From positions 4,699,900-4,763,899 of the forward strand of contig CM049322.1 in assembly GCA_026874595.1 (NCBI GenBank): DNA of 64,000 nucleotides, written 5' to 3'. The DNA is from Sipunculus nudus (lineage: Eukaryota; Annelida; Sipuncula; Golfingiida; Sipunculidae). The notes below the pieces were generated by a model that did no database searches, was not told where the DNA came from, and saw only the letters and a list, made by a program, of their open reading frames with translations. The position numbers and the translations under genes were made by a program. Positions 12,562 through 24,559 of the stretch are shown here, piece after piece (the first letter of the stretch is position 1; every line of letters begins with the position of its first letter).

Positions 12562-13746
12562 CAATGGAACCCCACAATTCGACCACCCTGGGGACGGAGC
12601 AAAGTGGTCGTATTTTGGGGGTGGTCGTATTTGTGAAACTCTTACCGAGGTCGCATACAACACGCTGATATTTAATGTGTATCAGAGTTAATCTATTGCA
12701 TATCTTTAATAACAAAATTATAACAAAATATTTTACTTAGCGGAGGACCCTTATTATGATTTGTGTGTGTGGTTGTGTGTAAGCTAAACATATTTATTCA
12801 TGATAAAAATTAATATACAATACACATACGTAGTGATTGATGATTAACAAATAATAACACTTATGCAATACGATTACAACCTACTGAATGCATATTGAAC
12901 ATAATACGTGGCTGTCATATATTTAGCCTTCCGCTTGAGTATATATTGCGCGCACTTGACTTTTCCGGACGCTAAACTGCTGAGCCATTTGGTGCTGACT
13001 GCGCGTGGTGTTGCCGCCTTCATTAACGCCACTTTATCCTTCAAGGGGAGCTCTTTCAGAGTCCTAACAGCAAGCAATTTTAATGCAACCTTAACCAGTA
13101 GAGAAATAAACTGATAACAATCTATCAGGATAGGCAAGTAAATGTGAGGGATCCCCCCTGCAAGCTTTATTTATACATTTTACTGACTGTTCAATACCCA
13201 GTGTCAGTAAGGTATGATGACATTTAGGATCAATTAGGTCGTTAATTTTACCAATGAGGATCGAACAATATGTGATGAGTTAAAATATTGCCCGCAACCC
13301 CACACTTAGGGTAGCTGTAATACATGTGATCACTGAGGGGCAATTAGCATCTGACCCCAGGTCAGACCGGCTCATTAAGTAATCAGGCCGATGGTTACCC
13401 TCTTTGATCTATAACCTACACCTCAACGAGTCTCAGCGAAGACACCGAGTCGGGAAGATATGCGGGACTAGATTAACACTCGGGTTAAGATTAGAAACCT
13501 TGTTTTCCGCTTTGATCTTTCGTTAAGGCGCCTGTGACAAGACGCAGCCATTGACTCGTGACAAAGGTTGTTTCAGTACTTCTCGGCCGTGGTCGCATTA
13601 GCGTTTGGGCCAGGAAATCTGGTCGTAATTCTGAATTCATGGGTGGTCGTAATTTTGAATCAGTTCTAAACATAAATAAACTAAAAAAATCGGGACCAAG
13701 CAAAATGGTCGTAATTGTGGGGTGGTTGCAAGGCGGGGTTCCACTG
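12562..13746 (-). mobile_element. pogo/Tigger-like DNA transposon remnant
   Basis: Ends are CAATGGAACCCC (left) and GGGGTTCCACTG (right), i.e. CAGTGGAACCCC-type inverted repeats, with TA on both sides (12560-12561, 13747-13748). Subterminal GGTCGTA motifs recur on both sides. On the minus strand, 13137-12874 encodes LKDKVALMKAA…YILKRKAKYM, resembling the N-terminal helix-turn-helix of pogo/CENP-B-type transposases. The catalytic domain is absent. Confidence 0.65.
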
Positions 13747-13749
13747 TAT

Positions 13750-14120
13750 TTCCATACATGCTTAACCTTCACCTACACCCCACGGTTGTCCTGCTTATCC
13801 TCACTTATTAATTACTGTCCCTTCAGCAATCAGTTGTCCTACTCCTCACTCAACATCCACTGTCATCTACAACCTACGGTTGTCCAGACTGTACTCCTGC
13901 ACTACTATCTGCAACCTACAACATACGTGTGTACTGCTATTCCTCATTCAATACTCACTGCTACTTACAATCTTTTCTTTTTTCCTCACATAACACTCAC
14001 TGTCACTTACAGCTTCTGTTTGTATTCTTTATCTTTCCTCAATACTGTCACCTAGAGCCCACAGTTGCCCTGCTTATATTCACAAAATACTCATAGCACT
14101 TACAACTTATCGTTGACGGT
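13750..14120 (+). repeat. Degenerate CCTACGGTTGTCC repeats, second location
   Basis: It begins ACATGCTTAACCTTCACCTA just right of the pogo-like element and iterates CCTACGGTTGTCC, CTGCTTATCCTCAC and AACACTCACTGTCAC. It is the paralogue of 5.64-6.48 kb, split from its left part by the transposon. Confidence 0.7.
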
Positions 14121-14482
14121 GAGCATGTTCCCCTGGCTTTAGGATACGCTACCTGTATAACCTGTCTAATCAGGTTTCTGTAAACGCTTATCTCTATCAT
14201 GAAAATCTCAACTATTCAATAATATCCAAAAACTAAAAAATAGAACATTTGGACCAGGAGAAAACAGAAAACCGTTAATTTAATTAAAAAATATGAATTC
14301 CGGTACAGTTGATTCACACGAATGCATCATCCATAATTCTATTCGCAAATGGATACATGTACCTGTCACATCCTTTTTATCATAACCTTGAAACAGTCAA
14401 TTTACAGTGATTTATGTACTCTCATTGGCAGAAAGGCAGACACATAATTACGCGACTCATTACTTCTGAATTTTTTTTTTAG

Positions 14483-14873
14483 ATTTTTTTTTGGTGGAGG
14501 TAACCGCTCCATCTTTAATGGGTTGCTGAACTAAGTATATGTACATCTGCAGAGTTCCATTCCGGTTTCGGTCTACGTGACAGAGGCTTATATCCGATTT
14601 TTTCGGCGTCAAACAGGTTCGGTATACCACTCCTGTGGAACCTCTGTTTGTATCATCCTCAGGCTGGGTCGTAACACCAGGGAACTTCCGAGGGGCACAG
14701 TGGTTTGTGAGCGAAACACGACTGATGGGCACAGTCTCCCAATTAAGCCTACAGAGCGGTCACGCTGGGCGGTGTCCGACCGTGCAAAATCTCACCGCCT
14801 CGGCTGAGAAACAAACTCATGATATCCCGGCTTTGTGTCCTGCGCTCTACCCCTGAGCCACAGAAGCCGGTAT
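14483..14873 (-). mobile_element. tRNA-derived SINE, copy 2
   Basis: Same order as copy 1: A box GGCTCAGGGGTAGAGC, a decayed B box, GAAACCGGAATGGAACT and GGTTACCTCCACC, with an A-rich tail shown as T-runs at 14471-14492. Both copies lie on the minus strand. Confidence 0.8.
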
Positions 14874-14879
14874 TACATC

Positions 14880-15596
14880 TGATAATTACTAAAACAGATC
14901 GGTATGCTCCGGTGTTGTATGTGTATTTCTTTAGGTTATAAGCGTTTGATATTTAGCAAGTTTAGTTATATGATGAAAGAGATATAGTTTACGTATCATT
15001 GAATAAAGGTATTTATAGGGAAAGCATAATAGATAAATATAATGAAGACATTAAGATAAGATTTTGAATAAAATCCTTCGTAAAAATTAGTATCTTGACA
15101 TACATAAGTGTAATGTTTAAAATAGGGTATGATGCAATACTTTCTTTTTACGTTACCCCAACAGGGATCTTCAGACAAAAGCAAATTACCACTGTATCAT
15201 ACAGTGCTTATCAGAATACTCTGTACCTCTACTTTACAAACAAGAACGATGTTTACTTGACGTTAAACAATCCAGTACATGGTGACGTTGTCTTAAGTAA
15301 TAGTAAAGGGTAGTCATAGGTCTAGGATGTACGTCGGGAAGGTGGGTATAATCTTAACATAATATTTATAACACATCTTATCATTTACGTGTATGCATAT
15401 TATGCTTAGTTGTCAAAGTACACACGGAACGCGAACATGACCCTAGCACAAGACAAATACAAGGTTTGACATTATGCATTAATCAGGGGATTAGTATGAT
15501 ATGACAGTGTATTCGTACCATGGACAAGTTAGTAAAGCATACCCGCTGTGGCGACGCAGATTCCCCTATAGATCGGTTGTCTAGGGCCATACCTGT
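14880..15596 (+). repeat. Type B upstream block, copy 1
   Basis: Shares ACCACTGT, GTACATGGTG, TAGTCATAGGTCTAGGATGT and CACACGGAACGC-like marks with 17220-17794, which precedes the intact type B exon. Likely a duplicated promoter region. No other feature. Confidence 0.55.
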
Positions 15597-15659
15597 ATGG
15601 CAGCCATGGCAAACTACACTTCTTATACATATTTAAGTGCAGTCTGGCCCAATCCAGCA
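15597..15659 (+). pseudogene. Signal-peptide first exon, type B copy 1 (decayed)
   Basis: ATG GCA GCC ATG GCA matches the type B start, and the upstream GATCGGTTGT...CCTGTATGGC flank is shared with 17.76-17.80 kb. The hydrophobic core is lost (ANYTSYTYLS) and the donor is weak (GTATTG). Confidence 0.4.
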
Positions 15660-16359
15660 GTATTGCTTAAACTGCACGTTTATATTGGTTAATATGAATT
15701 TCAGGGCGTCTCTTAATTCAAGAACTGCTTTTGACAAAACTTTTAAATTTTCGAAAAAAAAAACTTTTAAGACGAGTGCTGTTAAAAACTCATCATACTG
15801 TCTTAAATGATAAGTCAAATAATTACATATTCGTAAATTTATCTAAGAAAAATTGTTGATCTTATTCTTCCATTGTAACCCCACTCTCTCTCACTCATGA
15901 TTTATCACAAAGGTTATCACAGGCACATGCCCTACTGCTTATCTGTCACCTATTGAATAAGATATCACTAGACATATACCGGGGTCCCCTTTTATTTGCC
16001 AGGTTTATAATTTCGCGATATTCGCGAATGTCAAATAATTGCAAATATTAAACCCTCGGGAAAAAGGTGGAAGAGGAAACTATGCATTTGCACAAACGGA
16101 TTAGTTTCGACACCTCTAAAAACAACCTAATGTGTACATGGTGTCGAAACTGGCCCATGCATACAAGCACTAATTATAGTGAATCACACAGTAATCACAG
16201 GGATATATCGACTGTGACACAAGTCATGAGTAAATGAGGGGAGGTATTTATTGGATTTTAAATACCTTGTCATGTGGACCCTGTGTTACTGTAAGTCCAT
16301 GTTTACTTAGCAGCTTTACAACTACAACATGCATTTTGTATGCATGGTATAAAGAAGCA

Positions 16360-16600
16360 TTCCGTTTTGTTTGCTATGAAGAATTAATAAAGGGATGACC
16401 CTAGAGTGCCTATGACATCCATAGGCGGGAGATTAATTACAAAACAATGGTCAACGACGTCAGAAGACATTACAATCGACCGAAGCATCACGAGACATCC
16501 TGTAAGGGAGGTTCTGTCACTGCAGTATTGTACTTCCTGAACCCAGGCCATCAAGGCAGAGCAAATAGTTCCAAAATGTGGCATCTTAGGCAAAACCAAG
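16360..16600 (+). repeat. Duplicated unit C, copy 3
   Basis: Homologous to 12150-12480 (ATTCCGTTTTGTTTGCT, AGGGAGGTTCTGTCACTGCA, TCCTGAACCCAGG). No coding signal. Confidence 0.65.
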
Positions 16601-17219
16601 AAAACTGGTAGATCTTCGGTTTGGAAACAATGACTGATGATAGAGAAAATCTTTACACGGGAACGAATGTTGTTAATAATGAGACTTGACTACATATTCA
16701 AAGGACGCGAAAGTAAGCCAAAAGGTCATTCAGATCCCTTTTAAAACTTTTCTCCTTAATGACATCATAACTTTCCCAGTACATCCTGAAAAGTAACTTA
16801 TAAAAGCTTGAATCAGAATACAACAAAATCGTTCCTTTCAACACGAAGGTAAGATGTCCGGCGCAGTTGATGCATTGGTAAAAGCCCCATGTCGTCAGTT
16901 CAAAAAGCAATAAAAATGGATTACCCATTATAATATTCGGATACCAATCACGTCCCATATATATCATAGCCTTTAATCAGTTCATGTCATAAAAACTTTA
17001 TATGCATTATAATTTACATAAAGATGGAATAATCACGTGAATCTTTACTTCTGAAAGTATATACAACAGGATGATTAGGTACGATTTGATGGAGGTAACG
17101 TTTGTATTTTTCGTGTTTACTCTATACCCCACGTTTAGTTTTATGAAGAATTACATACGGTTTTCTTATCGTTGAATTTGCTGGAGAGCATAATACATTA
17201 ATTGAATTGGCAATTAGAG

Positions 17220-17794
17220 CTTGTATATAAACCTCATTATTAAAAAAAATTACCTTTACACAGGTACGTGATTTACGATATGTTTCGAATAATATTTTAT
17301 TATAAACTTTCCGCATCAATTGCCTTCAAAGAAAGGCAAACTACCACTGTGTTTCCTGTTAAATTATAGTGTCTTATAGAGCTTCTCAGTATACTATGTA
17401 CCTTTACTCAACCAAGTAGACCGATATGTTCCCTTAACCTTAAACAAGTCAGTACATGGTGTTGTTGTTTATAGTAATCTTATAAATTAGTCATAGACCT
17501 ATGATGTACCTCCCGGCGAGTATAGACCTTGACGTAGTATTTATAACAAAAAATCTTTTCTTTTTTTACATGCATACTAAATATATCCTTAGTTATCAAG
17601 GCACGCACAGCATGCACACATGACCATATCACAAAACAATCGAATTTGTAAAACAAGGTTGACATCATTCATTGATAAGGGGATTGGTATGACATGATAA
17701 TGTATTAGTACCACGGACAAAGAGTTACAAGTAAGTTAGCATACTTGCTGTGGCCACGCAGTGTCTCCTAGATCGGTTGTATAGTCATGCCCGT
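17220..17794 (+). repeat. Type B upstream block, copy 2
   Basis: Colinear with 14880-15596 and, in its last ~250 bp, with 24270-24559 (CCGGCGAGTATAGACCTTGA, CATGACAATG-like, GGCCACGCAG). 16600-17220 has no recognised feature. Confidence 0.55.
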
Positions 17795-17858
17795 ATGGCG
17801 GCCATGGCAACTCATCTATTGTTCTACTTGTTTATAGGCGGTCTGGCCCAAATTAGGG
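17795..17858 (+). CDS. Signal-peptide first exon, type B copy 2 (intact)
   Basis: ATG opens 21 codons ending in a phase-1 donor AGGG|GTAAGT. The peptide has a hydrophobic core (LLFYLFIGGLA) followed by a small-residue cleavage context, as in signal peptides. The phase matches the lectin exon at 33551. About 200 bp of upstream sequence is shared with the copies at 15.6 and 24.6 kb, which suggests a duplicated promoter plus exon 1. It could be exon 1 of the lectin gene or the remains of a lost paralogue; no transcript evidence is available. Confidence 0.5.
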
Positions 17859-18589
17859 GTAAGTGTCACATTACTTACAAGCTTTATTCTTACGTCATTC
17901 ATAATGCTATTCATAATGTGTCATGGGATACCGATCAACCTATATAAAACGATTAATTTCTTAATATCTTATCTACAAATATTCGGGTAGATAAAGGTCT
18001 CAAAATGTCATGTTTTCAACTCATGATCCAGGAGTTTGTCAAGGATATTATGTTGTAGGGTGGGTCACACAACGAGTAAAAATCATCACATACGGTTAGG
18101 TCGGTTGGGTATAAATCAGGTTACAGTAAAATGTCGGTATGAAGCCAGACCTAGGAGGAAGTAAGCGCTCTGTGGCCGACCACTGTTGTCTCTTTATGTT
18201 TCAGTGTAAACCTTTATTCCATGAATTATGATAATGAGCAAATCGTCAGTTATACAAGCTTGTATAATATGATGCAACCATCCTACTCGGGTTTATTTCG
18301 GTCTTACATTTACGGCCCCTGTAAGTATTGTAAATGTCCTATGATTTATTACAAGGTCATCATAATCATGCACACTAGTGCTTTCTAATGTCGCCGATAA
18401 AATATGATTTGATTTCAAGTCGAGGTATATAATTTTTCATCGATAAGGCGTTTCACCTGCTAACATGATGCCTCAGTATCAGGGACAGAGAGGTACAAGT
18501 GAGACGCTGAGACTCGATTTAGTAGACCAGTCATATATATGTCATGACACGTGTTTCTTGTCTAGCGTTTCAATGTACATTCTAGGTTA

Positions 18590-18850
18590 CTGCAAATCTA
18601 CCTATATTTAGCAGCTGTAAAAGTAGAAGACTCATGCTTTATGCAAGGTGTAATAAAGGATACATCCCGTTCATCGATTTGCTGCGACACTTGTTGGTTT
18701 GTAAAAACATGGAAAGAACGGGTTTCGATGACATGTGTTGGATATATTGCGGCAAGAGCCACAGAACGATTCCTTAAATGTTTAGATAAACAGAATCAAC
18801 AGAACATGTTCATTTGCAAAGTTAGTCTAAGCACTGAGACATATTGGAAC
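18590..18850 (+). repeat. Duplicated unit F, copy 1
   Basis: Shares TTTAGCAGCTGTAA…ATGCTTTATGCAAGGTGTAA, GGTTTGTAAA and GTTGGATATATTG with 31130-31340. 17860-18590 and 18850-19150 show no recognised feature. Confidence 0.55.
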
Positions 18851-19149
18851 ATTCACAGGTGTTAGGTTTCACCTTTGTTCCAATGAACACAGGTTACCTG
18901 TAATCAAACTATGTAGTTGGCGAACCCTGACTCATATTTTATGTTTGCTTTATACACACCAACCAATAATAAAAACATGTAGTAGGTACTTTACATCTAG
19001 TCTATTTTTTTTTTTAAATCAAATGACCCTATATTTTTAATATATAAAATCTCAACCTGTCCGTAATCATATATCATTCATATTCCTGCGATTATTTGCT
19101 ATCTGTAGCTCAACATTTAATTATTTTAATCTATTATCGACATTTTTTT

Positions 19150-20566
19150 TCTTTGAAAAATGCCTTTTCAATTAATTTGAACTTATTATTTAAGCAACAA
19201 TAAACTGGGCTTCTACATACACTCACAGCAGTTTACGGATAAAACCCTACAGGGAACTATCAGCTGTACTTTTTATTCCAGTTTAACGTTTGATCAAATT
19301 GAACAATAGTTTCAGAGAGTAATTATCTGAAAGTGTTGTTTGGCTTAAACTCAATTCTGTTTCTTCATTTGCATGCAGATTCGACATCAAGAATCGTATT
19401 GTTCGATTAAGAGACTTTTCTATCCTGAAACTTCGGTAAAAAAAAATGCAGATATTCGGCACCTGGAGTGCACTCATTTACCCAGACAAATATTATTCTG
19501 CACTTGTACCCAGGAATTTAAAATGATATAGCATGTTAGCAAAATGCATTGTTTTTTATATACAAAATGATATGTGTGCATCGTACGTTTCAGTTTATAT
19601 TATGGGTGGAAGGTTGGTCATTCTGACAAATTCATGTGAACATTTAGTCGTGCTAAACGCAACAGGGTTATTTCCATAAGAACAATGTATGGCACCTGGT
19701 ACAAGGGGATACAAAAACAATATCATCAGGGCCCTGTCCATTGATAGTGGAGCAATATCGTCAGTATATGGAGAATTTAAAGATATTGAAAAGGAGGCTC
19801 GTGTTATCATGTTGGCGATATATATCCAATCTCTGACGGAGCCGACGGTCTATTATTTGATAACTGATGACCTGCGGGTTAGCATTTCATATAAATCATT
19901 CCTTCAGGTGACAGAGAGACTTATACTAAACAAATGACGCTTCAGTGAAGCTCGCCATGTTAATTCACTTTCACACACCAAAAGGCTGCAGTACTATGTT
20001 AATCTTAAACGCTTAAACATGTTGTAAGTTACATCATCTTCAACAGTCAAGTCCCTTTATATTAAAATAAGTCCTGGCATATTGGCGTTCCTAGCACGTC
20101 ACTCACAACTATGTCATATGTAACTTATTGCTCTATAATCTCTACATTTTATCGATTAACTTTATCAATGCTTTATATTTTGCTCGCATATGTGTTCTTG
20201 TGAATATGACGGGATCCCTGACCCTGAAATATGCTTTATTGCAAAGATAATATCCATTATATTTTTCATCCTACATTTACATATTAAATGCTAACAATTT
20301 TTACTAATTTTATGAAAGTATATTTTGCTGGGTTTTTTTTAAATTTTGTTTAAACTGTTGTAAACCGACTTTTTTACCCCCTCCCCAGTTGAGAGAGAGT
20401 GATCGATTGTCTCTCTGTCCGTCTGTCGACCTATTTACAACTACTATTGAACGTGATATCTCAAAAAGATTTACTTGGATCTACTTCTAATTAAAAGAGC
20501 TGGTGTATCATATCAGTTCTCTGACCTGATTAGGTCTGACTGACCTGTATTGGTCACACTTGAATG

Positions 20567-20613
<47 letters not shown>

Positions 20614-21040
20614 GTATATATACATTTATATATATATTTACTTTTTTAATAATTCTTATGCGCAATGATATCTACTGTTTATTGTAATGACGGGTGTCTT
20701 TCATGGGTCTCCAGCTCAGATGAGATTTTGGGTATATTTCATTTTTATTTTACTTTAGTATGAATTGGGAAATTCTGAATTATCCTATTTCCTTCGCGAT
20801 ATCTGAAACAACTATTAATAATGGTCATCACTTATGAATGTGGCAAATGTATCTTATGTGTCTTCTGACCTGATTCGGTTTTTGTTACATTTTGTTTTAA
20901 TTTTTCTGTGGGTGATTTACGTCTTCTGTTTATGTTTATTTTTTGTTAACTGTAAGAGTTTTTTGTTAACAAATTTTTTCAGCCTCTAGTTGTCTGAACA
21001 CTTCGAGTTTTTTTTTTTCAGTTCCACAGAGAAAGAGATC
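19150..21040 (+). repeat. Long duplicated block, copy 2 (includes unit D copy 3)
   Basis: Colinear with 6700-9050; unit D lies at 19690-20060 and a TA microsatellite at 20570. It precedes a type A first exon (21886), as copy 1 precedes the one at 10483. Confidence 0.6.
20570..20638. repeat. TA microsatellite, impure
   Basis: TA run with TGTATATG and TACATT interruptions; homologous position to 8535-8582. Confidence 0.95.
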
Positions 21041-21049
21041 TTTAGGAAA

Positions 21050-21310
21050 TGTTCCTTTAAATAATAAAAATGCGATAATATCCCGATCTAGAACCGAAAT
21101 AGAACCTTATGAGACCCCCTGGACATCCCCGCTCTCCTGCAGCTACCATTGACCTTACACTTCTGTACATGGCACCACTCAATCTCGAAGTACAAAAAAC
21201 ATACACATTTACAGTATTACCGCTAGGTGGCAGCATAAATAACGCCCACAAATGCTCTCTGCAGGCAATAACGGAGGCGGCCTTGACCAAATATCGGCAC
21301 TTTATTTGAA
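21050..21310 (+). repeat. Intron-1-like fragment, copy 3
   Basis: Only the part around the CTCF-like site is kept (GAGACCCCCTGGACATCCCC, CCGCTAGGTGGCAG, CTCTGCAGGC). It sits before, not after, the type A exon at 21886, so order differs from the other copies. Confidence 0.55.
21220..21233 (+). promoter_or_regulatory. CTCF-like core CCGCTAGGTGGCAG
   Basis: Same site in the third copy of the block, with A-to-G at one degenerate position, still a 13/14 match. Confidence 0.4.
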
Positions 21311-21885
21311 GAAAGCGCCACCCGTTGTACCATGTTTGTATATACAGAAAATTTTCAATAGTTTGCCATTTTCTGCTGCATTATAAAGAGGTATAAAGTA
21401 AACGCTAATCTGTCTGAATTTTAATATCACTATGGATTGTGTTAAAGTAACTACCAGTAAATAAGTAAACGCCCTTTTTCAACGGATGGATCCATAACTA
21501 TGTGTCGGAGGAAAGACGTTGGAGAGTCCAGGTAAAATGTGTAAAGTTTGAGTGTTTCACTTGAAATTTTATGAGACACACCTAGGCAGATCAGGATATC
21601 ATGTTGTACCCCTTGGTTGTTGGTAGATTGTTATTATTATTTATCGACTGTTTGATAACACAGGGTCAGGCCATTTACAAAAGAGGAGACTGTAATTTAA
21701 CTCAATAGTCATCCACATCTGTAGTTCACGTTAAAACTAGGTGCAGGCGTGATCTGTTTAACAGTCAAGACACACTCGACCGTAGGCGTACAGTATTCTG
21801 GTTCATCATTAACGATGGTAGCTGATATATGCAGTGACTGCTGAATAATAAACGAAATGTGAGTAAAGTCCACCAACACGCAAAT

Positions 21886-21936
21886 ATGGCGCCGACCTAT
21901 CTTTTTGTCTCTCTCTGTAGCCTGAGCATGATCCAA
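21886..21936 (+). pseudogene. Signal-peptide first exon, type A copy 3 (donor altered)
   Basis: Seventeen codons homologous to 10483-10534, still hydrophobic (YLFVSLCSLSM). The donor reads CAA|GTTAGG with one G fewer than copy 2, so the exon would end in phase 0 and could not join the phase-1 lectin exon. The upstream flank (CACTCGACC...GTACAGTATTCTG) is shared with the other type A copies. Confidence 0.45.
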
Positions 21937-22080
21937 GTTAGGCTAAATGACACACACTTGCAGGATGTGTCTATAATAGCCGCGTTGTTATCAGGACTTA
22001 CAAATAGAATGCTTCGTCTGTAATAAGTTTTCATGTTCTGTGTTCGACAATGCTCTTTTTACACCTGAAATATTCAATCG

Positions 22081-22120
22081 TCGGGGGGTGGGTGGGGGGG
22101 GGGGGGGGTGGGGGTGGTGG
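22081..22120 (+). repeat. G-rich tract
   Basis: Runs of G broken by single T; four or more G-runs in a row give G-quadruplex potential. Confidence 0.85.
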
Positions 22121-22240
22121 TCCGGGATTTTGAGGAAGGAACGATGCACTATGTAAACAGTCCTCAGGCGTGGAAATCATTTAGGAGTCCTTGTCCAAAA
22201 ACCAGCGGTTTATTCTAAGGAAGCGCCACCTAATGTCACT

Positions 22241-22241
<1 letters not shown>

Positions 22242-22311
<70 letters not shown>

Positions 22312-22346
22312 CTATATATATATATATATATATACATATATATATC

Positions 22347-22382
<36 letters not shown>
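22242..22382. repeat. TA plus GA compound microsatellite
   Basis: About 105 bp of TA followed directly by about 16 GA units. Confidence 0.95.
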
Positions 22383-22384
<2 letters not shown>

Positions 22385-22395
22385 GATCAGATTTT

Positions 22396-22452
22396 GTCAG
22401 ACATTTTTACTACTTCATGTAGCTGCACTCATCAGGTTAGACTGTCTGATTG
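22396..22452 (-). other. Possible decayed hammerhead-ribozyme-like core of a Penelope element
   Basis: The minus strand contains CTGATGAG at 22435-22428, followed by TGCAGCTACATGAAG. It lies about 0.6 kb on the 3' side of the GIY-YIG fragment, where Penelope-like elements carry hammerhead motifs in their terminal repeats. The conserved GAAA(C) reads GAAG, so it is probably inactive. It could also be chance. Confidence 0.3.
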
Positions 22453-23059
22453 AAATGGTATGGTTCATATCGGTACACATTGGGGAAGTTTTATATTGTG
22501 TGGGCAATCCTTGGTTACATAATGGTTATAGGTTATCCGGTTAATTTGCTGTTTATCATTATTTAAAGACAATGTACAAGGTGCGTGCAACCGTTAGGTG
22601 GATTAAAAAAAGGCTTCTAGATTAATGTCGAAGTCTGGAAAGTCGCGGTCCATGGATTGGGGAGCAAAGTGCATATTGTTTTTGCAAAAAAAGTGTTTAG
22701 GTGTACTAGGCAGTGCGTTTACAAGGGCTTTTCCCTGACCAGCATTATCTTAAAGTAACGCTTCCTGCGCAAGGGAGCAAAGATGTAGGAGCGGCGATTA
22801 TTTAATATTATCTCTGATGTTTTTATTGTTTTAATAAAATTTGGGAAATAAGATATGTTGATTTACACATTTAATTGGGTTGAATTTTCAGAACAAAAAA
22901 AAATTGGGGGACCCATAGGGGCTTTAAGTAAACAACAGGAATAAACCATACAAGAACCTCAGACTAGGTCAGCATACAAGCCGCCAATCAATGGGCTCCT
23001 GTGGATAAACTTAACCTCATGCGGTTGTAATGAAAAAAAAAAGAAAGAAACATATAATA

Positions 23060-23480
23060 AGGGGGGTTCCATAATAAATGTTACAAAATGCTTTAGCAGG
23101 ATTTTGTTTGCATGCCTACAAGTTTGTTTGTTGATAGTGGCTCGATTTGAGTTGCAAATGATGTGGTATTTCTCCCATAGGCATAGGTTCATCTGTTTGA
23201 AGCACTATTATAAGCTTTTGACTTTTTAGGTATTTTCCACTTTATATTGTAGTTTTCGTTTTTGTCTTTCGGTTGCCATATATATTTTCTAGGTTCTGTG
23301 TTGAATTTCTTTTACTTGTTTTTGAAGGATGATTTACGGTTGGCGCATCGTGCCTTCAATGAGTTTTCTCTGATACCTACGTAGGTTTGTTTCGGCTTGT
23401 TGGCTGTTGTTACGGAGGCTTGGTACACAATGGCTTCCTTAAGGCACTTTTCGCGTTATAAAGACAGGCTCATGCTGTCA
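23060..23480 (-). pseudogene. Penelope-like element fragment: GIY-YIG endonuclease
   Basis: The minus strand reads KCLKEAIVYQASVT, then TYVGI (the YIG motif), SLKARCANRKSSF, RKYIWQPKDKN, NYNIKWKI and, after a frame change, LCLWEKYHIICNSNRATINK and CRHANKILLKHF. This order is typical of the C-terminal GIY-YIG region of Penelope-like retroelements. It has an internal stop and frameshifts, so it is dead. The reverse transcriptase part is not seen. Confidence 0.8.
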
Positions 23481-24269
23481 TGGTCTGTAATAATGTTATA
23501 GATTAGTTGTATGTAGATGATGTTAGCCCCGGTTTGCTGCAGTCTTGCAGCGCTGACATATATAGTAAACAATACAAGCGCTGCAGCCTCTGGCGGGGAG
23601 AGTGTATACAATCAAAGTGTGTACGGATCCGTTCAAACCCTCAGACACAAATATACCTTGTGAAGCGTGAGGACACCAAACAAACACCACATATTATAAT
23701 TGTTACAGATGCTTAGACTCCGTTAGGACAAAAACTTTTGCTGAATGATCAATATGTAATAAAGTATGAGCACTTACTCTCAATGAAGTCAGACATACTT
23801 CGTCAACGTCGGGCCGCTTGAGCCTTCAAGTTGGAACAGCCAATAGGAAATTAGCATCATTGACAACACGCGATGTATGATGGGAAGGATGCTTATGAAA
23901 ATAAGTTATATCAAAGTGCACGGCACTAGCATTCTTAAAAAAAGCCCCCTGAATTCATTTTTTGCATAGATTGCCCACCTAATTTGCATGGGATTCCTTT
24001 CCGGCGGTGTCCAGTTGGCATGCAACAACTGAACCCCGGCAGTTCAAAGGATATAAAACATTTACAGGCGCACATAAAGGTGATATATCGATTTAATTTG
24101 ATACATAAAAGGTTTTTTTTCTATATATAAATACAAGATTGTTTCTCTATCACACAACAAGCAGTGGTAATTCATGTTACAGGTCCTTCCATGTAAGGCA
24201 GGGTGAACTCTCACCGCTAGACGGTCGGACTCCATATCACAGATAAATGGAGTGCGTACGTGGCGGACT

Positions 24270-24559
24270 AGGTCCCGGCGAGTATAGACCTTGACGTAGT
24301 ATTCATAACAAAATCTTATTACATGTATTTATTGGCATACTAATTATCATTAGATATCAAGTCAAGCACTGCATGCAAACATGAACTTGTGACAAGACAA
24401 TCACATTTGCAAAACAAGTTTAACATCGTACATCGAAAAAGGGGATTGTTATGACATGACAATGTATTTGGACTACGGACAGAGAGGTACAAGTAAGGTA
24501 AGCACACTCGCTATGGCCACTCATTGTGTTCTGTATCGTCCGTCACGAGTCATATCCGG
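24270..24559 (+). repeat. Type B upstream block, copy 3
   Basis: Starts GTCCCGGCGAGTATAGACCTTGAC, as at 17510, and runs to the type B exon at 24560. 23500-24270 to its left shows no gene; 24622-25389 likewise, apart from a hairpin and a G-run. Confidence 0.55.

Noticed and set aside
13491-13772. Minus-strand 93-codon frame at the right end of the pogo-like element
   Set aside because: It is made of the terminal inverted repeat and subterminal GGTCGTA repeats read as protein.
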